From assembly GCA_965199845.1 (NCBI GenBank), contig CBDATZ010000042.1, forward strand, positions 558,001 to 622,000: a stretch of 64,000 nt of DNA, written 5' to 3'. The stretch is from Ilyomonas sp965199845. Lineage in GTDB: Bacteria; Bacteroidota; Bacteroidia; Chitinophagales; Chitinophagaceae. Position numbers and translations under genes: made by a program. Position 1 is the first letter of the stretch; each line of letters opens with the position of its first letter. The notes under the pieces were generated by a model, which saw only the letters and a program-made list of their open reading frames with translations, was not told the origin of the DNA and made no database searches. This document shows positions 53,433 through 61,601 of this stretch, piece after piece.

Positions 53433-54248
53433 TTATCTTCTTGGAGCACCGCCGCCACCTCTTCTTTCGTTGCCGCCTCTGTTACTACGGTCATCTCTTC
53501 TGTCACCACCGCCACGACGATCATCTCTTCTATCGCCGCCACGATCGTTATCTCTTCTGTCGTTTCTTTCGCCACTTACATCTTTACCACCAATAAAGTT
53601 CGGGTTTAAATCTCTTTTGCCTAACACTTCACCTTTACAAATCCAAACTTTGATACCGATTTTGCCATAAACGGTTTGTGCAAACACATTAGCGTAATCA
53701 ATATCCATACGAAGAGTATGTAATGGAACACGACCTTGCATGAACTTTTCACTACGCGCGATTTCAGCACCGCCTAAACGACCACTTAACTGTACTTTGA
53801 TACCTTCTGCGCCCATACGAAGCGTAGAGGCAACTGCCATTTTAGTGGCACGTTTGAAGTTAATGCGGTTTTCAATCTGACGGGCAATGGTATCACCCAC
53901 AATAGTAGCATCCAGCTCAGGACGACGAATTTCAAGAATGTTGATCTGAACGTCTTCTTTGCCGGTTAATTTTTTTAATTCTTCTTTGATACGGTCAACT
54001 TCTCCACCACCTTTACCAATAATAATTCCTGGCTTTGAAGTGTGTATCGTAACAATCAGTTTTCCTAATGTACGTTCTATAACAATTTTAGAAATACCGC
54101 CTTTGTTAATACGTGCATTCAGGTAACTCCTGATTTTGTTATCTTCAATCAGCTTTCCGGCATAGTCTTTTTTGCTGCCATACCAGTTGCTTTCCCAACC
54201 TCTGATGATGCCTAACCTGTTACCAATAGGATTTGCTTTTTGACCCAT
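53433..54248 (-). CDS. rpsC: 30S ribosomal protein S3 with Arg/Asp/Gly-rich tail
   Basis: 271 residues. GQKANPIGNRLGIIRGWESNWY opens the S3 core. The KH motif is KPGIIIGKGGGEVDRIKEEL, and the C-terminal domain contains GAEGIKVQLSGRLGGAEIARSE. From about residue 222 there is a tail composed almost only of Arg, Asp, Gly and Asn. It should be disordered and near the mRNA entry site. Tails of this type occur in Bacteroidota S3 proteins, but composition varies. Confidence 0.97.
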   Translation of the reverse strand: MGQKANPIGNRLGIIRGWESNWYGSKKDYAGKLIEDNKIRSYLNARINKGGISKIVIERTLGKLIVTIHTSKPGIIIGKGGGEVDRIKEELKKLTGKEDVQINILEIRRPELDATIVGDTIARQIENRINFKRATKMAVASTLRMGAEGIKVQLSGRLGGAEIARSEKFMQGRVPLHTLRMDIDYANVFAQTVYGKIGIKVWICKGEVLGKRDLNPNFIGGKDVSGERNDRRDNDRGGDRRDDRRGGGDRRDDRSNRGGNERRGGGGAPRR

Positions 54249-54292
54249 ATTGTTTTATTTGCTTACAGGCTTTAAAACCTGCAATGAATGAT

Positions 54293-54637
54293 TTATGATT
54301 TGCTATCAACGATTATAGTTACATGATTGCTGCGCTTACGAACACGGTAGCCACGACCTTGTGGTGCCGGACGCATTCGTTTTAAAACACGACCGCCATC
54401 AACGAAAACAGTCTTTACAATTAAGCTTGCATCAGCAGCGCTTCCACCTTCATTTTTTTGCTCCCAGTTGTTGATAGCGCTCTTCAGCAACTTAAATAAA
54501 GGAACAGCATTGTGCTGCGGATGGAATTCCAAAATAGCTAACGCTTTTTCTACTTCCATTCCACGAATTACGTCTGCTAACAAACGCATTTTGCGCGGAC
54601 CAGTAGGATAATTATTTAATTTAGCAACAGCTTCCAT
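54293..54637 (-). CDS. rplV: 50S ribosomal protein L22
   Basis: 114 residues: KLNNYPTGPRKMRLLADVIRG, then FVDGGRVLKRMRPAPQGRGYR, the loop that lines the exit tunnel, and HVTIIVDSKS at the end. Confidence 0.98.
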   Translation of the reverse strand: MEAVAKLNNYPTGPRKMRLLADVIRGMEVEKALAILEFHPQHNAVPLFKLLKSAINNWEQKNEGGSAADASLIVKTVFVDGGRVLKRMRPAPQGRGYRVRKRSNHVTIIVDSKS

Positions 54638-54720
54638 TTTCTTTAGTTGTATGTGTAAATGGTAAGTTATAAGTCTTAAAACCTTACTTACTACTTAATA
54701 CTTATGACCTAATACTTTTA

Positions 54721-54990
54721 CTACTTTTTAGAACCAGAATGTCCTCTGAAATTACGTGTCGGTGCAAATTCACCAAGCTTATGTCCAACCATAAATTCAG
54801 TTACATATACCGGAATGAATTTGTTACCGTTATGCACTGCAAACGTATGACCTACAAAATCCGGAGAAATTGTAGAGCGGCGGCTCCAGGTTTTGATAAC
54901 ACTCTTTTTGTTTTTGCCTTCGTTGATGTTTAAAACTTTTGTTTCAAGATTGACATCGATGTAAGGACCTTTACTTATCGAACGACCCAT
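54721..54990 (-). CDS. rpsS: 30S ribosomal protein S19
   Basis: 89 residues: GRSISKGPYIDVNLETKVL, then KTWSRRSTISPDFVGHTFAVHNG and GHKLGEFAPTRNFRGHSG. The spacer to rplV (54638-54720) holds a CTTACTTACTACTTAATACTT repeat-like stretch. Confidence 0.98.
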   Translation of the reverse strand: MGRSISKGPYIDVNLETKVLNINEGKNKKSVIKTWSRRSTISPDFVGHTFAVHNGNKFIPVYVTEFMVGHKLGEFAPTRNFRGHSGSKK

Positions 54991-55033
54991 AGTAATGAGT
55001 TAATTAAATTTATTATTAAATACGTTCTCTATA

Positions 55034-55873
55034 TTATCTCTGCTTTAATTTTTTACCGTCTCTGCGCTGAATAATCAGACTGTCAGAACCTTTATGCTTA
55101 CGGGTTTTTAAACCTTTTGCATATTTACCGGTACGGCTGCGTGGATGTCCACCTGAAGATTTACCTTCACCACCACCCATCGGGTGATCTACAGGGTTCA
55201 TAGCAACACCACGAACGCGTGGACGAACACCTTTCCAACGGTTAACTCCAGCTTTACCAGCTTGTTCCAGATTATGATCACTGTTTGAAACCACACCTAC
55301 CGTTGCATAGCAGTTGATAAGAACTTTTCTTAATTCACCGCTTGGCATCTTCAGTACAGCATATCTTTCTTCTTTGTTAGTTAATTGAGCAGAAGAGCCA
55401 GCGCTGCGAGCCATTTTGCCACCTTGTCCTGGTTGTAATTCAATATTATGAATCACAGTACCTAAAGGCATGTTTTTCATTTGAAGAGCATTGCCTAATT
55501 CAGGAGCAACAGCGTCACCAGCACTTATAGTTGCACCAACCTGGATGCCCTGCGGAGCTAAGATGTATCTTTTTTCTCCGTCTGTGTATTGTACCAATGC
55601 GATGAAAGCGGTACGGTTTGGATCGTATTCAATAGAAACTACTTTGGCATCCATACCAGTTTTATTTCTTTTGAAATCTATAATGCGGTAATGATGTTTA
55701 TTTCCTCCACCCATGTAGCGCATTACACGACGACCTTGTGCATTACGACCAGCCGTGCTGTGCTGATGTTCCAGCAAGCTCTTTTCAGGCTCGTTAGTTG
55801 TAATTTCAGCATAAGCGTTCCCAATTCTCCAGCGTGTGCCGGCTGTCATGGGTTTGTATTTCTTTAATGCCAT
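55034..55873 (-). CDS. rplB: 50S ribosomal protein L2
   Basis: 279 residues. MALKKYKPMTAGTRWR, then the core with GRNAQGRRVMRYMGGGNKHHYR. The C-terminal NPVDHPMGGGEGKSSGGHPRS carries the conserved His near the peptidyl-transferase centre. Ends KKLKQR. Confidence 0.98.
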   Translation of the reverse strand: MALKKYKPMTAGTRWRIGNAYAEITTNEPEKSLLEHQHSTAGRNAQGRRVMRYMGGGNKHHYRIIDFKRNKTGMDAKVVSIEYDPNRTAFIALVQYTDGEKRYILAPQGIQVGATISAGDAVAPELGNALQMKNMPLGTVIHNIELQPGQGGKMARSAGSSAQLTNKEERYAVLKMPSGELRKVLINCYATVGVVSNSDHNLEQAGKAGVNRWKGVRPRVRGVAMNPVDHPMGGGEGKSSGGHPRSRTGKYAKGLKTRKHKGSDSLIIQRRDGKKLKQR

Positions 55874-55917
55874 TTGATAGATACTTTATGCGAACTTTTC
55901 AGCTTCGCGGCTATAAT

Positions 55918-56217
55918 TTAAATATTTGAGTATAAGTCTATGGTTTCGCCTTCAGCTACGGTTACATAAGCTTTTTTGTAACCAGGCTTTGTACCTTTAA
56001 TAAAACCAGCTTTTGTAAAGCGCGTTTTATTTTTTCCCGGAACAATAACTGTATTCACATTTGCAACGCTAACGCCGTACATATCTTCTACAGCTTTCTT
56101 TATTTCGAGTTTATTTGCCTTTTTTGCAACTTTAAAAGCATAACGCCTCAGCTTTTCCTGCTGGTTGTTAACTTTCTCGGTGAGAACCGGCTTTATAAGT
56201 ACTTCAATACTTTTCAT
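55918..56217 (-). CDS. rplW: 50S ribosomal protein L23
   Basis: 99 residues: IEVLIKPVLTEKVNNQQEKL and YAFKVAKKANKLEIKKAVEDM, with GVSVANVNTVIVPGKNK. It is the docking site for trigger factor and SRP at the tunnel exit. Confidence 0.98.
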   Translation of the reverse strand: MKSIEVLIKPVLTEKVNNQQEKLRRYAFKVAKKANKLEIKKAVEDMYGVSVANVNTVIVPGKNKTRFTKAGFIKGTKPGYKKAYVTVAEGETIDLYSNI

Positions 56218-56241
56218 TATGAATAATTGAAACGTTTTTAA

Positions 56242-56883
56242 TTATGCTTCTACCTCGGCAGTTTCTTCTTCGCTGAAAATCTTGGCAGCACTTTCAGTTA
56301 AAATCAAAGTATCTGCATTTACCACTTCGTAAGTGTTTAAGTCAGCCAGCAAAGTGCTTTCAACTCTTGGCATATTGCGAAGACTTAGGTAAACATTATC
56401 ATTATAATCTGAAAGAACAATCAATGTCTTTTTACCAGTGACTTTTAAAGCTTTCAAAACATCGCCAAATTGCTTTGTTTTTGGTGCTTCCATAAAGATA
56501 TCTTCGATAATTACAATAGCATTATCTTTTGCTTTGTAAGAAAGTGCGCTGACTTTTGCTAAGTCTTTTACTTTTTTATTCAGCTTAAACCCATAACCAT
56601 GTGGTTTAGGTCCGAATATAGTACCACCACCTTTATACAAAGGATTGCGGATATTACCTTTACGTGAACCACCGGTACCTTTTTGCTTGTGCAATTTGCG
56701 GCTGGCACCCTGTACTTCAGCACGGGTTTTTACTTTATGTGTGCCCTGGCGTTTAGCAGCCTGGTATTGCTTTACAGCAAGATATAACACGTGGTCATTT
56801 GGTTCAACACCAAATATTTCTTCCGGCAACTCGATAGTTCTTCCGGTTGTTTGACCTTGTATATTTAAAACTTCTACCTGCAT
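56242..56883 (-). CDS. rplD: 50S ribosomal protein L4
   Basis: 213 residues. GTHKVKTRAEVQGASRKLHKQ, then KGTGGSRKGNIRNPLYKGGG is the tunnel loop, and the Rossmann-like part ends with LLADLNTYEVVNADTLILTE. Whether it regulates the cluster here, as in E. coli, is unknown. Confidence 0.98.
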   Translation of the reverse strand: MQVEVLNIQGQTTGRTIELPEEIFGVEPNDHVLYLAVKQYQAAKRQGTHKVKTRAEVQGASRKLHKQKGTGGSRKGNIRNPLYKGGGTIFGPKPHGYGFKLNKKVKDLAKVSALSYKAKDNAIVIIEDIFMEAPKTKQFGDVLKALKVTGKKTLIVLSDYNDNVYLSLRNMPRVESTLLADLNTYEVVNADTLILTESAAKIFSEEETAEVEA

Positions 56884-56904
56884 TTGAATTCTTTAAATTG
56901 GTGA

Positions 56905-57522
56905 TTATTTCTGGATTAAAACGATTGAACCATTGTGACCCGGAACAGAACCGCCCACCAGTATATAATTTTTTTCAGGGAATATTTTTACAATTTTCAG
57001 ACCTTTCATCTTTACACGGTCATTACCCATACGACCGGCCATTCTCATCCCTTTAAATACACGGGAAGGATAAGATGAACCACCAATAGATCCCGGCGCG
57101 CGGCTACGATCATGTTGACCATGCGATGCTTCGCCTACACCATGGAAACCATGACGTTTTACAACACCCTGAAAACCTCGGCCTTTTGTAGTACCAACAA
57201 CTTCAACTTTATCGCCTTCAGCGAATATTTCTACGGTTACGGTTTCACCAATATTTTTGTTGAGAGAAGAATCGCGAAATTCTTTTACGAATTTTTTGGC
57301 TGGAGTATTAGCCTTTGCGTAGTGGTTAATTTCGGCTTTTAGAGAATGCTTTTCTTTTTTGTCGCCGAAGCCTAACTGGAGAGCATTGTAGCCGTCTGTA
57401 TCCTGGGTTTTTACTTGTGTAACAACACAAGGTCCAGCTTCAATAATTGTAACAGCGGTTTGTTTTCCGTCTGCACCAAAGATGCTGGTCATGCCGATTT
57501 TTTTACCAATAATACCTTTCAT
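56905..57522 (-). CDS. rplC: 50S ribosomal protein L3
   Basis: 205 residues. MKGIIGKKIGMTSIFGADG opens it; VVGTTKGRGFQGVVKRHGFHG and the central loop HGQHDRSRAPGSIGGSSYPSR are diagnostic. Second gene of the cluster after a 297-base spacer. Confidence 0.98.
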   Translation of the reverse strand: MKGIIGKKIGMTSIFGADGKQTAVTIIEAGPCVVTQVKTQDTDGYNALQLGFGDKKEKHSLKAEINHYAKANTPAKKFVKEFRDSSLNKNIGETVTVEIFAEGDKVEVVGTTKGRGFQGVVKRHGFHGVGEASHGQHDRSRAPGSIGGSSYPSRVFKGMRMAGRMGNDRVKMKGLKIVKIFPEKNYILVGGSVPGHNGSIVLIQK

Positions 57523-57819
57523 CGTGTTTTGCGGTTTGTGCCCCGCTGAGGTATTGAGGACATCACACCGATGAAGCGTGATTCAATCCTTGTTTGCCGC
57601 CGACCTTTTCTTTTGTTTCCTGTCTTATCAGGAGAAGAAGTACCGGTTTTAAACAAACCTCGAAGGGCTTGTTTTTATGTCCTTGAAGTTATAAACCCCA
57701 AAAAGGAATTTAAAAACTTCGTTTACTATATTCAGAGCTCTTTTTTCGCTTTCGCAATTGAGAGATGATTGATTATGTAAGAACTTTTTTGCTTTTCGCT
57801 TTCAGCTTAAAGCTTTTAC
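57523..57819. other. 297-base spacer between rpsJ and rplC
   Basis: Unusually long for an r-protein cluster. Near 57788-57818 the minus strand reads AAAAGCTTTAAGCTGAAAGC, a degenerate self-similar tract. The 65-codon plus ORF at 57571-57768 is not credible. I see no second promoter of the TAnnTTTG type. Confidence 0.5.
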
Positions 57820-58125
57820 TTACGCTTTAATTTCCACTTCAACACCGGAAGGTAAGTCGAGCTTTGACAAAGCGTCTACTGTACGTGAAGAAGAAGTATA
57901 AATATCTAATAAGCGCTTGTGAGTAGCCAGCTGAAATTGTTCACGGCTCTTTTTGTTCACGTGCGGTGAACGTAATACTGTAAATATTTTAGTATGCGTA
58001 GGCAGAGGAATAGGACCTGTAACAACAGCTCCTGTGCTGCGAACGGTCTTAACGATTTTCTCTGCAGATTTATCTACCAGATTATGATCGTATGACTGTA
58101 ATTTTATGCGAATTCTTTGAGACAT
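57820..58125 (-). CDS. rpsJ: 30S ribosomal protein S10
   Basis: 101 residues from the ATG of MSQRIRIKLQSYDHNLVD, the universal start. The longer frame to 58182 would run across the promoter. GPIPLPTHTKIFTVLRSPHV is the S10 signature. It is the first gene of the cluster; in most Bacteroidota rpsL-rpsG-fusA precede it, but here an empty 560 bases do. Confidence 0.98.
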   Translation of the reverse strand: MSQRIRIKLQSYDHNLVDKSAEKIVKTVRSTGAVVTGPIPLPTHTKIFTVLRSPHVNKKSREQFQLATHKRLLDIYTSSSRTVDALSKLDLPSGVEVEIKA

Positions 58126-58155
58126 AACCGTAACCCAAATTTCAAATTGGGAGCG

Positions 58156-58187
58156 CAAAGGTAACAGCTTGGTACATAACATGCAAG
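58156..58187 (-). promoter_or_regulatory. Promoter of the S10-spc cluster
   Basis: On the minus strand CTTG (58184-58187), a 20-base spacer and TACCTTTG (58156-58163), a full TAnnTTTG. An A/T-rich tract lies directly upstream and may act like an UP element. The leader before rpsJ would be about 25 bases. Confidence 0.8.
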
Positions 58188-58686
58188 CTTTTTTTAATTA
58201 ATTTTTCTGTTTTTTATAAATTTTAGTAAAAGTCGCGTTTAAAAAACGCTTTTCTTTCAATTCTTCTCATCAAAATAGAATAAAAGACAACTTGCCACTT
58301 TATATTAGGCTTGAAATGCGAAGGGATATAACATCTTAATCGGCAATAAATTATCGGTACGCAATTTCATAATGCCGTTTTAATCTCTAATCTTCTGTGA
58401 ACGATCAACAAAAATATTTTTACTGATAAAACACTTCACGATTAATACAGCTATCGCTTATTATCTTCCAAATTTATCTTTCTGTATCAAAAAAATATTC
58501 AAAGATTGAAAGATTTTATTTAGTCAAATCAGATGAATTGACTGGTTGGATAAACAAATAAAATGTGTAATGTTCAATAAACATGATCATTCATAAAGCA
58601 CTTTATTAATGGATGGTATAAAAAATGTTGTATCAGCTAATTGCTGTCGAAATCAGTTAATAATTAAATACGAGTAATAGTATATT
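58188..58686. other. Intergenic region upstream of rpsJ
   Basis: AT-rich, between the divergent rpsJ and SDR genes. Apart from the rpsJ promoter and a short GCGTTT/AAACGC hairpin at 58235-58249 I see nothing that can be supported. Confidence 0.5.
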
Positions 58687-59508
58687 ATGGAACAAAAAGT
58701 ATGGTTTATAACCGGAGCTTCGCGTGGATTTGGAAACGTTTGGGCAGAAGCTGCATTAAAGCGTGACGATAAAGTTGCAGCAACAGCGCGCAAGACAGAC
58801 ACATTGAAGAAATTACAAGATAAGTTTGGTAAATCTGTATTGACATTGGAATTAGATGTTACCAATCGGAAAGATTGTTTTGATGCAATTCAAAAAGCGA
58901 AAGATCATTTTGGAAGATTGGATGTTGTAATTAATAATGCAGGTTACGGTCAGTTCGGAGCCATTGAAGAATTAAGTGAAAAAGAAGTCCGCGAGCAAAT
59001 TGAAACCAATCTCTTTGGCGCTTTATGGGTAACGCAAGCGGCTTTGCCAATTATGCGCGAACAAAAAAGTGGTCATATTTTGCAGGTATCAAGTATTGGC
59101 GGCATTGCTGCTTTTACAAACATTGGTATGTATCACGCATCAAAATGGGCGCTGGAAGGATTTTCCGAATCGCTAAGTCAGGAAGTCGCAGACTTTGGTA
59201 TTCATGTTACTTTAATTGAACCCGGTGGTTTTGAAACAGATTGGTCAGGCAGTTCGGCAAAACATGCACAGCCGATTGCCGCTTATGATAAAGTAAGAGA
59301 AGCCAGAGCCAAAATGCGTTCCGGCATGAAGCAAGGCAATCCAAATGCGACTGCGGAAGCTATCTTACAGGTTGTTGATGCAGAGCAACCGCCGCTGCGA
59401 ATTTTTCTTGGCGAAATGCCACTACAAATTGCTAAAACGCAGTATCAGAAAAGGATTGAAAATTGGGAGAAATGGCAACCTGTTTCAATTGCCGCACAAG
59501 GAGCGTAA
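58687..59508 (+). CDS. SDR family oxidoreductase
   Basis: A 273-residue classical SDR of the subgroup with FITGASRGFGNVWAEAAL, ATARKTDTL after the second strand (NADP(H) likely), INNAGYGQFGAIEE, the Ser in VSSIGGIAA and the YHASKWALEGFSE Tyr-Lys. The C-terminal ILQVVDAEQPPLRIFLGE is typical of this subgroup. Substrate unknown; monocistronic with its own terminator. Confidence 0.93.
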   Translation: MEQKVWFITGASRGFGNVWAEAALKRDDKVAATARKTDTLKKLQDKFGKSVLTLELDVTNRKDCFDAIQKAKDHFGRLDVVINNAGYGQFGAIEELSEKEVREQIETNLFGALWVTQAALPIMREQKSGHILQVSSIGGIAAFTNIGMYHASKWALEGFSESLSQEVADFGIHVTLIEPGGFETDWSGSSAKHAQPIAAYDKVREARAKMRSGMKQGNPNATAEAILQVVDAEQPPLRIFLGEMPLQIAKTQYQKRIENWEKWQPVSIAAQGA

Positions 59509-59528
59509 GTAAAATATAAAACAAAGTA

Positions 59529-59560
59529 AAAGCCGGAACATAACGTCCGGCTTTATTTAT
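59529..59560 (+). terminator. Terminator after the SDR gene
   Basis: AAAGCCGGA (59529-59537) and TCCGGCTTT (59546-59554) pair around an 8-base loop, followed by a short A/T tail. Confidence 0.8.
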
Positions 59561-59583
59561 AATCCTTGAATTGTAACGGCTTG

Positions 59584-60009
59584 TTAGTTGCTTTCTGTGT
59601 AGTTTTTAAAATTGTCGAGTATAGCTTGCCAACCGCTTTTTTGCACGTCTAACGGATGCGAAGTTTCGGCTTCAAAAATTTCTGTAATTTTTGTTTTTTC
59701 TTCATCAGGAACAAATTTAATTTTCACATTTCGTCCATCAGCAATATTATATTCGATATATTCATTCTGAATAATCTTAGTATAATTTCCAACAAAATCA
59801 AACCCGAAAGAACCATCTTTGGCTTCCATTCTGTAATTAAAGCTTCCTTCTTCTTTAAAATCGTTTTCTGCTTTTGGTGTAAACCAATCATTCGAAGCTT
59901 TGTTCCATTGAATAATATGTTTCGATTCTGAAAAATAATCCCATACTTTTTCAACCGGCGCATCTACAATTGTCTCTATGGTTATAACTTCTCTGTTTTG
60001 TGTTTCCAT
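59584..60009 (-). CDS. SRPBCC / AHSA1-type protein
   Basis: A 141-residue START-like fold protein from the ATG of METQNREVITIETIVDAPVEKVWDY. IETIVDAPVEKVWDYFSES and HIIQWNKASNDW, then TKITEIFEAETSHPLDVQKSGW and AILDNFKNYTE are the family blocks. It binds a hydrophobic ligand or acts like Hsp90 activators; the ligand is unknown. The frame to 60072 is longer but not family-like. Confidence 0.9.
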   Translation of the reverse strand: METQNREVITIETIVDAPVEKVWDYFSESKHIIQWNKASNDWFTPKAENDFKEEGSFNYRMEAKDGSFGFDFVGNYTKIIQNEYIEYNIADGRNVKIKFVPDEEKTKITEIFEAETSHPLDVQKSGWQAILDNFKNYTESN

Positions 60010-60125
60010 TGTTATTTTTTTTGATTGAATACTGCAAACATCAGATAAATAAAGTAAGAAAATACTGTGCAAATACGACTAACAAAGAGCGAACTGCGAC
60101 AATACATTTACATGCCTGATTTGTC

Positions 60126-60842
60126 TTACGATTTGCCCGGAATGGTTGGTCTTACTTCAACTTTACTTGGTAACGTGCGTGGATTCATTTTTAATAAGTC
60201 GGCTACCATTTGGCCGATGTCTTCCGGCTGTATTTTCCAGGCATCGGCATCTGTAGGTGTTTGGTCGCCAAAATGAGTAGCAACAGAGCCAGGCATAATG
60301 GTCGTTACTTTAATTCCATGTTGCCGTAAATCGAGCATAATGGCTTGTGTAAAGCCAACCAAACCAAACTTACTTGCATTGTAAGCCGAACCGTTTACAA
60401 AGAAATTTGTACCCGCCAAGCTTGCAATGGTAATGATGTATCCTTTTGTTTTTTTTAAGGCATCAATGCTTGCTTTTACACTATTAAAAACGCCTGTTAA
60501 ATTGGTATCAATCGTGCTTTTCCAGTCTTCTTCTGTTAAGGTTTCAATATTGGCAAAATGACCAACGCCGGCATTCGCCACCAATACATCCAACTGACCG
60601 AAATGATTAATGACTTCCTGCACCGCTTTTTTCTCCGATTCCATTGAACTGACTTCTGATTGTAAAGCCAATACTTTAGACGCATCATCGCTTAACGATT
60701 TGGCTGCTTTCTGCGCCGCTGCTAACGTGCGGCTTGTAATTGCCACTTTCATTCCGGCTTCTAATAACGTTTTTGCAACGCCATATCCGATTCCTTTGCT
60801 GCCACCTGTTATGTAAGCTACTTTATCTGTTAGTGTATTCAT
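60126..60842 (-). CDS. SDR family oxidoreductase
   Basis: A 238-residue classical SDR. AYITGGSKGIGYGVAKTLLE for cofactor, ITSRTLAAA suggesting NADP(H), VANAGVGHFANIE, Ser in TIASLAGTN and YNASKFGLVGF. Third SDR within a few kilobases of the window end; not an obvious operon partner of its neighbours. Confidence 0.93.
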   Translation of the reverse strand: MNTLTDKVAYITGGSKGIGYGVAKTLLEAGMKVAITSRTLAAAQKAAKSLSDDASKVLALQSEVSSMESEKKAVQEVINHFGQLDVLVANAGVGHFANIETLTEEDWKSTIDTNLTGVFNSVKASIDALKKTKGYIITIASLAGTNFFVNGSAYNASKFGLVGFTQAIMLDLRQHGIKVTTIMPGSVATHFGDQTPTDADAWKIQPEDIGQMVADLLKMNPRTLPSKVEVRPTIPGKS

Positions 60843-60978
60843 CTTTGTTTACTTATTTTGTTTGCATGTTCGTTCCAAATCGTAAAAAATTATGGTAAGC
60901 TTTTATGTCAGAAGAATCATGCTCTTATAATGCAAGTCTTATAATGTTGGCAAAATTATATAGACTTATTTGATATGA

Positions 60979-61331
60979 TCAATTTAAAAAAGAATGTAGC
61001 TGGTCAATAAGATTTCTTACTTCAAAAGGTTTATCTATAAAACCATTAGCGCCATATTCCGATACGGTATTATTATATTCAGGAACGGCTGAAAATAAAA
61101 TGATAGGAATAGTAAACTGGCTACTGTCGCGCAACTCTTTGCATATTTTACGACCATCATAACCGTTTAGATTAATATCCATCAAAATAATATCAGGTTT
61201 CATGTGTAAAGCTGCATCTACAACAGCGTTACCATTTGAAACAGCAACCACATCAAAACTATTACGTTTTAAAAAAACTTTAGTGCCTGTAATATGTCTT
61301 CGTCATCATCTACAAGCAATATTTTAACCAT
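60979..61331 (-). pseudogene. Single-domain response regulator, frameshifted in a T run
   Basis: From ATG at 61331 the minus strand reads MVKILLVDDDEDILQALKFF, then stops at TAA within a run of seven T (61272-61278 as A on plus). If one T is added the frame continues LKRNSFDVVAVSNGNAV and then the phospho-acceptor region IILMDINLNGYDG, the LFSAVPE block and KPFEVRNL to the stop at 60979. The receiver domain is otherwise complete at about 118 residues. A genuine frameshift, slippage or sequencing error cannot be told apart here. Confidence 0.8.
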
Positions 61332-61473
61332 TGTAACCAATTTTGTATCAGAATTTTTTTAATTCGTATCAAAAATTTAACCAAACGTAGCAGAAGAAAA
61401 TATTGGTTTCCTTCAAGCTGATATATGATTCAAATTTCATAGTAAAGTAAGCGTAAGATTCAGTATGAGTTAT

Positions 61474-61505
61474 AAAAAAGAAGACATACTAAGTATGCCT
61501 TCTTT
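61474..61505 (-). terminator. Terminator downstream of the T9SS beta-helix gene
   Basis: On the minus strand AAAGAAGGCATA and TATGTCTTCTTT pair (one wobble) around CTTAG, followed by a T run. Confidence 0.8.
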
Positions 61506-61601
61506 ACAGTTTGATTTGATATGTTCTTTTAGACAAATTACGGAGCCAATACTTTACTTAATTTGCAATGCAGAACAACTGTCTCTGCAAACTACCTGTT
61601 T

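Noticed and set aside
57571..57768. 65-codon plus-strand ORF between rpsJ and rplC
   Set aside because: It is antisense to the cluster leader, lacks family features and covers only spacer DNA.
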